This document shows, one piece after another, positions 14,845-22,386 of a stretch of 35,250 nucleotides of DNA (within the stretch, counting starts at the first letter, position 1; each line of letters opens with the position of its first letter). Source of the stretch: SIG598 sp045605025 (lineage in GTDB: Bacteria > Bacillota > Clostridia > Oscillospirales > Acutalibacteraceae). The stretch spans positions 1 through 35,250 of the forward strand of contig JAZUPE010000003.1 in assembly GCA_045605025.1 (NCBI GenBank). Direction: 5' to 3'. The notes beneath the pieces were generated by a model, which was not told where the DNA came from, ran no database searches, and saw nothing but the letters and a program-made list of their open reading frames with translations. Made by a program: the position numbers and the translations under genes.

Positions 14845-15948
14845 ATGGCGTTTGCCTTTGATAACGAGTTTGAAAATGTCGTTCAGATAAAAGTTATAGG
14901 CGTAGGCGGAGGCGGCGGCAACGCAGTCAACCGCATGATCCAGATGGGCATCAGCACCGTCGAATTCATTTCGGTCAATACCGATATTCAGGCATTGAAC
15001 CGTTCGCAGGCTACCCACAAGATCACCATCGGCGACAAGATCACCCGCGGCAAGGGCGCCGGCAGCGACCCCACCAGAGGTCAGCGTGCTGCTGAGGAAA
15101 GCCGTGAAGATATCGAGGCTGCACTGCGCGGCACCGATATGGTCTTCATCACCGCAGGTATGGGCGGCGGCACCGGTACCGGCGCAGCTCCCGTTATTGC
15201 TGAGATCGCCAAGGAACTTGGTATCCTCACTGTCGGTATCGTTACCAAGCCTTTTGCCTTTGAGGGTAAAAAGCGTATGGAGCAGGCCGAACAGGGCATT
15301 GCCGCTCTGCGTGAGCATGTTGACTCCCTCGTTGTCATCCCCAACGAGCGTCTGAAGCTGGTTTCCGACCAGAAGATCACCCTCATCAATGCGTTCTCCA
15401 TCGCCGACGACGTTCTGCGTCAGGGCGTTCAGTCCATCTCCGACCTCATCAACAGCCCCGGTCTGGTCAACCTCGACTTTGCCGACGTTACCGCTGTTAT
15501 GAAGGATGCCGGCTACGCTCACATGGGCGTTGGCTCCGCCACCGGTAAGGAGAAGGCTTCTCTGGCTGCTCACGCTGCTATTTCCAGTCCCCTGCTGGAA
15601 ACCTCCATCAACGGAGCCCGCGGCGTTATCATTAACATCACCTCCTCCAACGATATCAATCTGGAGGAAGTCGATTTGGCTTCCAACATGATCACCAAGG
15701 CTGCCCATCCCGACGCAACCATCATCTGGGGTGCCGCCTTTGACGAGAACATGGACGACGAGATGCGCGTCACCGTTATTGCCACCGGCTTTGCCGTCGA
15801 CAACCTTCCCGGCGTGACCGCTCCTGCCGAAAGTGCCGAGCAGACTTCTGCTCCCGCTTCCGAGACTAAGGCTACTCCTGAAATCGAAGTCAGCGATTCC
15901 GAGAAGGACTACTTCGATATCATGACCATATTTAATCGCAACAAGTAA
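14845..15948 (+). CDS. ftsZ: Cell division GTPase FtsZ
   Basis: Tubulin-like GTPase that forms the Z ring. N-terminal IKVIGVGGGGGNAVNRM binds nucleotide, the tubulin signature GGGTGTG is at residues 107-113, and the T7 loop carries NLDFADVTAVM with the catalytic Asp. The core ends near residue 325; a short acidic linker leads to the C-terminal peptide DYFDIMTIFNRNK, where FtsA or SepF would bind. 367 residues. ATG 14845 has GGGAGGAG at 14831-14838; an upstream TTG frame extension is unlikely. No ftsA precedes it, unlike many bacteria. Codon use is strongly biased, fitting high expression. Confidence 0.97.
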   Translation: MAFAFDNEFENVVQIKVIGVGGGGGNAVNRMIQMGISTVEFISVNTDIQALNRSQATHKITIGDKITRGKGAGSDPTRGQRAAEESREDIEAALRGTDMVFITAGMGGGTGTGAAPVIAEIAKELGILTVGIVTKPFAFEGKKRMEQAEQGIAALREHVDSLVVIPNERLKLVSDQKITLINAFSIADDVLRQGVQSISDLINSPGLVNLDFADVTAVMKDAGYAHMGVGSATGKEKASLAAHAAISSPLLETSINGARGVIINITSSNDINLEEVDLASNMITKAAHPDATIIWGAAFDENMDDEMRVTVIATGFAVDNLPGVTAPAESAEQTSAPASETKATPEIEVSDSEKDYFDIMTIFNRNK

Positions 15949-15962
15949 TCCGGAAAGTTTCA

Positions 15963-15999
15963 ATCCCCTGCACGACGGATAATCGTGCAGGGGATTTTT
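15963..15999 (+). terminator. Terminator of ftsZ
   Basis: A 13-bp perfect stem, 15963-15975 with 15983-15995, loop CGGATAA, running into TTTTT. It ends the dcw cluster. Confidence 0.9.
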
Positions 16000-16004
16000 G
16001 CGCT

Positions 16005-16040
16005 AAAAAGCCCGCCGTTCCGATTGTCGGGACGGCGGGC
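16005..16040 (-). terminator. Terminator of pyruvate kinase
   Basis: GCCCGCCGT (16010-16018) pairs with ACGGCGGGC (16032-16040); the five A at 16005-16009 give the T-run on the - strand. It faces the ftsZ terminator at the convergent junction. Confidence 0.85.
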
Positions 16041-16053
16041 ATAATTATTCGCG

Positions 16054-17466
16054 TCAGATTGTCTCAATCTTCAGCATGTTGGTGTTTCCGGTTACGCCGT
16101 TGGTGATGCCGCCGGTGATGATGATGGTGTCGCCGGTCTGCAGCCCAAAGGTGCGCATGGCGGTCTGCTTGGCGTTGTAGAACATGACGTCGGTGGAATC
16201 AAAGCGGTCACACATTACCGGAGTAACGCCCCAGGAAAGCGCCAGCTTGCGCCATGTTTTTTCGTTGGTGGTCACGCCCAGAATGTCCACAGGGGAACGG
16301 AAACGGGAAACCATTCGCGCGGTCATGCCGGAAAGAGTGCACACGGCAATGGCCTTTGCACCAACGTCAAGAGCCATGCCGCAGGTGGCGTGGGAGATGG
16401 CGTCGACGGTGTTCTTTATGATGAACTCGTTGTTGCGGAAGCGCTTGTTGTAGTGAATGTTGCGCTCGGTGTGCTCTGCAATGGCGGCCATGGTGGACAG
16501 CGCCAGCACGGGATACTTGCCTGCGGCGGTTTCTCCGGACAGCATGATTGCGCTGGTGCCGTCATACACCGCGTTGGCAACGTCGGAAGTTTCGGCGCGG
16601 GTGGGACGGGGATTGTGAATCATGGATTCCAGCATCTCGGTGGCGGTGATGACCCGCTTGCCCATCATGCGGCACTTGGTGATGAGGTATTTCTGGATAG
16701 CGGGCAGCTCTTCAAAGGGGATTTCCACGCCCATGTCGCCGCGTCCGATCATGATGCCGTCGCATTCCTGACAGATCTCCTCAATATTGTCGATGCCCGA
16801 CTGGTTTTCGATCTTGGCGATAAGCTCGATTCCCTGCGCGCCGTTGGCGGCGAGAAATTCCTTGACGTCCAGCATATCCTGACGGCAGGAAACAAAGGAG
16901 CAGGCGATGAAATCTATGTCGTTTTCGATACCGAACAGGATATCGCTCTTGTCCTGCTCACTGAGATAAACCTGCTTGAGCACTTTGTTGGGGAAGCTCA
17001 TGCTCTTGCGGTCGGAAAGCACGCCGCCAATGGTGGTGCGGCAGATAACATCTGCGCCCTTGATTTCCGTTACCTCAAAGGCGAGCAGTCCGTTGTTGAG
17101 CAGGATACGATCGCCTGCATCGAGATCGTCGGCAAGTCCCTTGTAGCTGACCGATACGCGATTCTGGTCGCCCACCACATCGTCGGTGGTAAAGGTGAAT
17201 ATGTCGCCATCGTTGAGGAAGATCTTGCCGTCGGGAAAGGTACGGATGGGATATTCGGGACCCTTGGTGTCCAGCATGATCGCAACGGGCATATTCATGC
17301 GGCTGCGTATGTTCTTGATAAGTTCGATGCGGGTTTTGTGCTCGTCGTGGCTTCCGTGGGAGAAGTTCAGACGGGCGACATTCATACCGCAGCGGAACAT
17401 TTCGCTCAGTGTTTCCTCGTTGGAACAGGCAGGGCCGATGGTGCAGACAATCTTGGTTTTTCTCAT
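16054..17466 (-). CDS. pyk: Pyruvate kinase
   Basis: Final ATP-forming step of glycolysis: PEP plus ADP to pyruvate plus ATP. The N-terminus reads MRKTKIVCTIGPAC, with NVARLNFSHG and MLDTKGPE (catalytic barrel), then IAKIENQSGIDNIEEI and the IGRGDMGVEIPFEELP loop, and MLESMIHNPRPTRAETSDVA around the catalytic Lys/Thr region. The C-terminal allosteric domain ends in GDTIIITGG. 470 residues, so no extra C-terminal PEP-utiliser domain. Start ATG at 17466 is preceded by CAGGAG on the - strand. Monocistronic: own promoter and terminator. Confidence 0.96.
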   Translation of the reverse strand: MRKTKIVCTIGPACSNEETLSEMFRCGMNVARLNFSHGSHDEHKTRIELIKNIRSRMNMPVAIMLDTKGPEYPIRTFPDGKIFLNDGDIFTFTTDDVVGDQNRVSVSYKGLADDLDAGDRILLNNGLLAFEVTEIKGADVICRTTIGGVLSDRKSMSFPNKVLKQVYLSEQDKSDILFGIENDIDFIACSFVSCRQDMLDVKEFLAANGAQGIELIAKIENQSGIDNIEEICQECDGIMIGRGDMGVEIPFEELPAIQKYLITKCRMMGKRVITATEMLESMIHNPRPTRAETSDVANAVYDGTSAIMLSGETAAGKYPVLALSTMAAIAEHTERNIHYNKRFRNNEFIIKNTVDAISHATCGMALDVGAKAIAVCTLSGMTARMVSRFRSPVDILGVTTNEKTWRKLALSWGVTPVMCDRFDSTDVMFYNAKQTAMRTFGLQTGDTIIITGGITNGVTGNTNMLKIETI

Positions 17467-17513
17467 TTTGGATCTCCTGAAAGTGATTATATATATAGTA
17501 AACAGCGCGGTTG

Positions 17514-17543
17514 ATTATATACCATTTTGCCGCCCGTAATCAA
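17514..17543 (-). promoter_or_regulatory. Promoter of pyk
   Basis: On the - strand TTGATT (17543-17538), 18-base spacer, TATAAT (17519-17514), about 50 bases before the pyk start. Confidence 0.65.
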
Positions 17544-17589
17544 TAGCCGATTGACGGAGATTATTATGCGTGTTGCACAACCTGAGAGG

Positions 17590-18411
17590 TCAATATTCGG
17601 CGTTTTGCTCGAGCCACAGCGCGACAGCGTCCTCCTCGTTAGAGTCTATGATGCCAGATGCCAATGCCTTGAGTTCCTGCGCGGCATTGGAAACGGCATA
17701 ACACTCGTCGGCTGCCTCAAACATCGGAATGTCGTTTGCGCCGTCACCGAAGCATACCAGCCGATCACATCCCAGCAGCTCCTTCAGCTTCAGAGAGGCG
17801 ATCGCCTTGCTGGCGGAGACAGGCATAATCTCCAGCCAGAGATCGCGTGTGTAGGTTTCCGGATATAGCAGACAGTTCAGACGGTTGTCTGCGGAGAAAA
17901 GATCGCGCCCGTCAGTCAGCACCTGATCGTTTCCCATTGCGGTGATGTAAAATATATCTCCGTCACACAGTCCGGCGATATCAGCAGCACGCAGCCGCGG
18001 ATCTCCTTCGCGGGTGGCGACAAAATCCAGAAGTGCTTTGCAGCTTCTGTCGGGAACGTAGGAAAAATGCTCCCGACCATCTATAAAGGAGTAAACGATA
18101 GGGAAGATGCCGTGACCAATGTACCAATCTATAATGCTTGCTGCCGTCTTATGATCAAGAAAATTCCCGTGGAGCACCTGACCGGAGACGCAATCCTGAA
18201 TGAAGGTGCCGTTATATACGATCATAGGCTGGTGCAGCTTCAGTCCGTGAAGCGCTTTTGCTGAGCTGAAACGTGAGCGGGCGGTAGCGCAGGAGAATAT
18301 CAGCCCGTTTGCGGTCAGTCGATTGATGATTTCGCAGGATCGTGCGGATATTTGCTGGCTGCTGTTGAGAAGTGTGCCGTCGAGGTCAGTGAGATACAAT
18401 GTGCCGGGCAT
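17590..18411 (-). CDS. Cof-type HAD-IIB family phosphatase
   Basis: Predicted cytoplasmic phosphatase acting on a small phosphorylated metabolite, often a sugar phosphate. Motif I is DLDGTLL at residues 9-15 with the nucleophile D9 and acid D11; motif II is the Ser/Thr of CATARS; motif III is the Lys of SASKAIASL; motif IV is GDGANDIPMFE near residue 227. The C2-type cap lies between motifs II and III, as in the Cof class. 273 residues, normal. AAAGGA lies just before the ATG on the - strand. Substrate cannot be told. It is separated from pyk by the pyk promoter, so it is probably its own unit. Confidence 0.9.
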   Translation of the reverse strand: MPGTLYLTDLDGTLLNSSQQISARSCEIINRLTANGLIFSCATARSRFSSAKALHGLKLHQPMIVYNGTFIQDCVSGQVLHGNFLDHKTAASIIDWYIGHGIFPIVYSFIDGREHFSYVPDRSCKALLDFVATREGDPRLRAADIAGLCDGDIFYITAMGNDQVLTDGRDLFSADNRLNCLLYPETYTRDLWLEIMPVSASKAIASLKLKELLGCDRLVCFGDGANDIPMFEAADECYAVSNAAQELKALASGIIDSNEEDAVALWLEQNAEY

Positions 18412-18450
18412 ATAATCATCCTTTCTTAGAAAAATGTGCTTGCAGAATAT

Positions 18451-18479
18451 AGTATACCATGCATCAATAAAGCACAGAA
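18451..18479 (-). promoter_or_regulatory. Candidate promoter of the HAD phosphatase gene
   Basis: On the - strand TTCTGT (18479-18474), 17-base spacer, TATACT (18456-18451). The -35 is weak. Confidence 0.35.
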
Positions 18480-18558
18480 GCGTTATGACGGAGGTGGATA
18501 ATTATTTATTTGTGCTAATTAACTATCAGAATTTGGCTTCTAATTTACAGTTTGTTTA

Positions 18559-18588
18559 TTGACATTTCTTGTTTTTTGAGAGTAAACT
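18559..18588 (+). promoter_or_regulatory. Promoter of the serine hydrolase operon
   Basis: Perfect TTGACA (18559-18564), 18-base T-rich spacer, TAAACT (18583-18588), about 80 bases before the start codon. Confidence 0.6.
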
Positions 18589-18669
18589 AAAAAATGGTAG
18601 ACTGTTTCTGCTTATCAGAACGATGCATGTATAGTTGTGTGGATAAAAAATGAATGGAGGTGCTACTCT

Positions 18670-20922
18670 GTGAGTAGCCGTGAAGAATTCGGAAAATACA
18701 CAAAACGTAATAATATTAGAAGGCGTTCCATGGCAGCGCTGTGCCTGCTTCTGGTGGTACAGATCATAATCGCTGTGGCTGCACCTGCGTTTGCCGTCGT
18801 TACCGGTGATGTTGTGATCGGTCTGTTTGCCGCGTCAAATGTCCGGTCCGGCGCGGGAACGGGATACGGCTCCATCGGTTATTCTGTGGGCGGCAGAGAG
18901 TACCCGTTTCTTGCAGAAGCCGAAGGAACCGATGGCAAAATATGGTATAAGATTCAGTACACCGACTCCCAGACCGGCTGGATCAGCAGTACTGTCAGCG
19001 CAAAACTGACTGCCGAGCAGCGCAAAGATCCTCAGAACGCTGTCAGCGTGATTGCCAAAGCATTCGGCGCAGTTGGCGTTCAGGCTGCGACCATCGAGGA
19101 CGGCGTTGTTACCGGATCCTATTATTCCGGATGGGCAGTCAAAGACTCCCGCGCCATGACTTCGGATACCAAGATTCGCGCTGCTTCGCTTTCCAAGGTG
19201 GTCATTGCCATGACTGCGATGAAGATGCGGGAAGAGGGAATTGTCGGTCTGGATACCCAGATCGGACAGTACTGGGGGACCCAGCTGTATAAGACCGTCA
19301 CATTGCGCAACCTCCTTACTCATACCTCTACGCTGAAGGATCTTTCCGCCGCAAGCAATGCTGACAGCACCCGCACTCAGCTGAGAACAGCCTCCAGCTA
19401 TAATTCCGGCACTCCTGGCGCTCCCGGCGTGTGGATATATAATAACTTCGGAGCTGCAATCGCGGGTTCCACCCTCGAGATGGCAGCGAACATGAACATT
19501 GACAACTACGCCGATAACAGGTTTTTCAACACTCTGGGCATTGATGCCGCGTGGATGTCAGGTCGTGTCGATACAACCAAGCTTGCCACGCTCTACCGTA
19601 ATGACGGCAGTGTGGCACGTTCGGCAACAACTTCCGCGTCCCTCGTCGGCAGTGACACTCCAGGATGCAACACCGCCTACTACGCCGGTGGATTTACCAC
19701 CAGCGCAGCAGAGTACGCAAAACTGATTGCCATTCTCGTCAACGATGGTACATATGCCGGCGTGCGCTATCTGTCGGCTGATTCCGTGGCACAGATGGAA
19801 CAGACGCAGTTTACCCGCAATTCCGGCAGTGCTACCGGATTTGATCAGTGCATTGTGCTTCGTCACATGAAGGATCTGTACGGACAGAGCGATGTTTACT
19901 ATCACACCGGCAACGCTTATGGCATGCTGTCTCTCGCTTCCTACAATCCTTCTGCAGGCAACGGTGTGGTGGTGTTTACCACCGGTTGCTCCCAGAGTAC
20001 CGATTCCCGCGGAATATATTCCGTGTGCAGCAGCATAAGCCGCTATCTTTATGAGTACATGGATCGTCAGCCCCAAAAGCCTGCCACTGCGATAGATATC
20101 GAGCAGGCGGATATACAGCTGAGCAAGGGCGACAGAATGAGCATCGCTCCGGTTCTTACTCCTGCTGATTCGGACAGCGAGATCGAGTGGCAGAGCAGCT
20201 GCCCCGCCTGCGTTGAAGTGTCTGTCGACGGCACCATCACCGCAAAAGGGCACGGCACTGCGGTCATCACCGCAAAGGCGGGCGATGTTTCCGACAGCTG
20301 CACCGTAACCGTCGCGCCTCCGGATATATCCATGACTATGATGGGTGCCAGCGTACGCGTGAGCGATCCATATGGCCTGCGCTTCGGTGTCAAGCTGATG
20401 AAGGATTCAGAGTTTGCATCTGCCGACATCGTTGAGTACGGAACAATAATAGCCTTTGATGAGATTCTGGGTGACGGTGAGCTTACATTTGATACGCCAA
20501 AGGTAACCAGGATTCCCGCGAAGAACATCTTCCAGGAAACCGACAGCTATATCATCTATACCGGTGTCATTATCAATATTCCCAAAACCTTCTTTGAAAC
20601 CGATCTTGTTGGTCGCGGATATCTTATTTACCGCGATGCTGACGGAACCGAGCATACCATCTTCAGCGAAACATCCACTCGGAACTTTGATTATGTTGCC
20701 GGTGCCGAATATGATAGTCTGAGTGCTCTTGACAATCTTTCGAGTGCTCAGCAGAGCATGCTTGATAAACTCAGTCAGCTGCTGGGTGTCGAGAAGGAAG
20801 ATGTTGTTGTTACGCCCTCTGACGTGGCAGTAACTTCTGATGTGCCCGCTTCAGAAGGGGTTAGTGACTCGGATGCAGCTCAGCCCGAACAAATCAGCAG
20901 TCAGGAGGAATCTGTGCTGTGA
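18670..20922 (+). CDS. Secreted beta-lactamase-fold serine hydrolase with SH3 and Ig-like domains
   Basis: Secreted protein of 750 residues. A signal peptide with a long hydrophobic core ends at APAFA (about residue 38). Then come a bacterial SH3-like domain (about 42-108, with NVRSGAGTGYGSIG), a class C beta-lactamase/D,D-peptidase-like domain with S-L-S-K, Y-N-N in WIYNNFG and H-T-G in YYHTGNAYG, a BIG2-type Ig-like domain (about 475-555) and a C-terminal beta-rich domain starting MGASVRVSDPYGLRFGV. All three catalytic motifs are present, so it should be active on peptidoglycan or a small ester/amide; not necessarily antibiotic resistance. GTG 18670 is chosen because GGAGG (18656-18660) is 9 bases upstream. 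No LPxTG. It overlaps the next gene by 4 bases. Confidence 0.85.
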   Translation: MSSREEFGKYTKRNNIRRRSMAALCLLLVVQIIIAVAAPAFAVVTGDVVIGLFAASNVRSGAGTGYGSIGYSVGGREYPFLAEAEGTDGKIWYKIQYTDSQTGWISSTVSAKLTAEQRKDPQNAVSVIAKAFGAVGVQAATIEDGVVTGSYYSGWAVKDSRAMTSDTKIRAASLSKVVIAMTAMKMREEGIVGLDTQIGQYWGTQLYKTVTLRNLLTHTSTLKDLSAASNADSTRTQLRTASSYNSGTPGAPGVWIYNNFGAAIAGSTLEMAANMNIDNYADNRFFNTLGIDAAWMSGRVDTTKLATLYRNDGSVARSATTSASLVGSDTPGCNTAYYAGGFTTSAAEYAKLIAILVNDGTYAGVRYLSADSVAQMEQTQFTRNSGSATGFDQCIVLRHMKDLYGQSDVYYHTGNAYGMLSLASYNPSAGNGVVVFTTGCSQSTDSRGIYSVCSSISRYLYEYMDRQPQKPATAIDIEQADIQLSKGDRMSIAPVLTPADSDSEIEWQSSCPACVEVSVDGTITAKGHGTAVITAKAGDVSDSCTVTVAPPDISMTMMGASVRVSDPYGLRFGVKLMKDSEFASADIVEYGTIIAFDEILGDGELTFDTPKVTRIPAKNIFQETDSYIIYTGVIINIPKTFFETDLVGRGYLIYRDADGTEHTIFSETSTRNFDYVAGAEYDSLSALDNLSSAQQSMLDKLSQLLGVEKEDVVVTPSDVAVTSDVPASEGVSDSDAAQPEQISSQEESVL

Positions 20923-21419
20923 ATAAAAACAGAAGCTATAAGGGGGCTTTTGCTGTCTCCTTCATATTCAATATCATACTGCTGCTGATGCTCACGCTCA
21001 TCGGAATCAATGACATAAATCGGGCAGAAACAGTGTCCGACGCTGATGTTGCCGAACTGCCCGTGACGCAGCAGATCAGTTTTACCGATACGGAGGTAAC
21101 CGAGATAGATGTCCCGTCCGAGGAGGATCAGATGGGTGATGGTGAAGATCTCGTCGAAGTGACAACCACCACACCCGCACCAGTGGTTACCACCGCTGCA
21201 ACAGCAGGCAGCACGACCACTACGGCAAAAAAGACTACCACAGCAAAAAAGACCACCGCAGGCACAGCGAAACCAACTACCGCAAAGCCTACCGCGGCAC
21301 CGACCACCGCAGCGCCTACCACCACTGTTCCAACCACTACTACTCAGAAGCCCACTACTACCACCACAAAGGGTTCAGGTGATAACGACAGTGAAATGGA
21401 CTGGTCGGGTTTCCATTGA
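20919..21419 (+). CDS. Membrane-anchored Thr-rich surface protein
   Basis: 166 residues. A short basic N-terminus and a membrane segment (about 10-28, AFAVSFIFNIILLLMLTLIG) are followed by an acidic region and then about 70 residues made almost only of Thr, Ala, Pro and Lys (TTTTAKKTTTAKKTT and similar), ending in an acidic tail MDWSGFH. The tail looks like an extended mucin-like stalk outside the cell, possibly glycosylated. GTG 20919 overlaps the stop of the serine hydrolase (GTGA) and AGGAGG stands at 20903-20908, so the two are translationally coupled and probably work together at the surface. No family recognised. Confidence 0.75.
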   Translation: MNKNRSYKGAFAVSFIFNIILLLMLTLIGINDINRAETVSDADVAELPVTQQISFTDTEVTEIDVPSEEDQMGDGEDLVEVTTTTPAPVVTTAATAGSTTTTAKKTTTAKKTTAGTAKPTTAKPTAAPTTAAPTTTVPTTTTQKPTTTTTKGSGDNDSEMDWSGFH

Positions 21420-21444
21420 TATAATGATATAAGCAAAAATCAAA

Positions 21445-21487
21445 CAACCGCAAACTCCGTTCATTTCCGGAGTCTGCGGTTGTTTTC
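21445..21487. terminator. Bidirectional terminator
   Basis: Stem of 15 pairs with one mismatch, 21445-21459 with 21468-21482, then TTTT on the + strand; AAAAATCAAA upstream gives a T-rich run on the - strand. Shared by the Thr-rich gene (+) and deoD (-). Confidence 0.85.
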
Positions 21488-21499
21488 GTGCTTTGGTTA

Positions 21500-22234
21500 T
21501 CAGTTGTTTTTCTCCAGCTCCACTGCCGTGTTCAGTGCAATCTCCATCATCTGTGTGAAGGAGTTCTGACGGGCGTCGGAATCCAGCGCCTCGCCGGTGA
21601 GCACGTGGTCAGATACGGTACAGATGGCAAGAGCCTGCTTGCCAAGATATGCCGCATTCATGTAAAGACCCGCGGCTTCCATCTCAACACCCAGTACACC
21701 CATACGCTGCCACTTTTCTGTTGCGGCGGGATCAGCTCCGTAGAAGGTGTCCGAGGACAGCAGATTGCCTACGTGATACACCGCGCCCAGTTTTTCCGCC
21801 TGCTCTACGCAGGTGCGCAGCATGGTGTAGTCTGCGATGGGAGCAAAGGTTCCGGGCAGGCCGTATTGAGAAGCAAACGCGGAGTTGGTGCAGGCGCCCA
21901 TGCCGATGATGATGTCACGCACGTTGACCTTCATGCTCATGGCTCCCACAGAGCCGATGCGCATGATGCGCTCCACACCGAATGCGTCAAACAGCTCATA
22001 GCTGTATATGCCGATGGAGGGTATGCCCATGCCGCTGGCCATTACCGAAACGGTGGTGCCTTTGTACTGTCCGGTGTAGCCGTGAATGCCGCGCACATTG
22101 TTGACCTGCCGTGCGTTCTCGAGATAATTTTCCGCAACAAATTTAGCCCGCAGCGGATCTCCTGGCATGAGTACAGTTCTGCCGAAATCTCCGGGGACGG
22201 CCTTGATGTGGGGGGTAGGACAGAGTATGGACAT
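21500..22234 (-). CDS. deoD: Purine nucleoside phosphorylase, DeoD type
   Basis: Phosphorolysis of purine (deoxy)ribonucleosides to base and (deoxy)ribose-1-phosphate for salvage; hexameric cytoplasmic enzyme. The N-terminal TPHIKAVPGDFGRTVLMPGD and the phosphate-site GDPLRAKFVAE are typical, followed by SGMGIPSIGIYSYEL, GVEMEAAGLY (ribose site) and ICTVSDHVLTGE with the catalytic Asp. 244 residues, close to the usual 235. AAAGGAGAG precedes the start on the - strand. Single gene with its own promoter and shared terminator. Confidence 0.95.
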   Translation of the reverse strand: MSILCPTPHIKAVPGDFGRTVLMPGDPLRAKFVAENYLENARQVNNVRGIHGYTGQYKGTTVSVMASGMGIPSIGIYSYELFDAFGVERIMRIGSVGAMSMKVNVRDIIIGMGACTNSAFASQYGLPGTFAPIADYTMLRTCVEQAEKLGAVYHVGNLLSSDTFYGADPAATEKWQRMGVLGVEMEAAGLYMNAAYLGKQALAICTVSDHVLTGEALDSDARQNSFTQMMEIALNTAVELEKNN

Positions 22235-22255
22235 GGTATTCTCTCCTTTATCACA

Positions 22256-22284
22256 GGTATATTGAGTGTTGATCTTAACTCAAT
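22256..22284 (-). promoter_or_regulatory. Candidate deoD promoter with inverted-repeat operator
   Basis: On the - strand TTGAGT (22283-22278), 16-base spacer, TATACC (22261-22256). The inverted repeat ATTGAGT (22261-22267) / ACTCAAT (22278-22284) spans the promoter, so a repressor could cover it. Confidence 0.4.
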
Positions 22285-22321
22285 AATACATTCAATCCAC
22301 AAAAAAATAAAGAGGCTTTTG

Positions 22322-22367
22322 AAAAAATAAACAGCGCATCGCCGGAAAGAGTCCGGTGATGCGCTGT
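22322..22367 (-). terminator. Terminator of the MFS transporter gene
   Basis: A 15-bp stem with one wobble, 22331-22345 with 22353-22367, loop AAAGAGT; the A-rich run at 22322-22330 gives a T-run on the - strand. Confidence 0.85.
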
Positions 22368-22386
22368 CATCATGGTATTATCTGTT

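Noticed and set aside
16054..17466. Unusual YP insertion after KGPE in pyruvate kinase
   Set aside because: Total length over this stretch fits other Clostridia enzymes, where this segment varies; not a clear insertion.
21200..21400. Repetitive ACC/ACT-rich DNA as a CRISPR or tandem repeat array
   Set aside because: It is the coding sequence of a Thr-rich protein tail, without regular repeat and spacer units.
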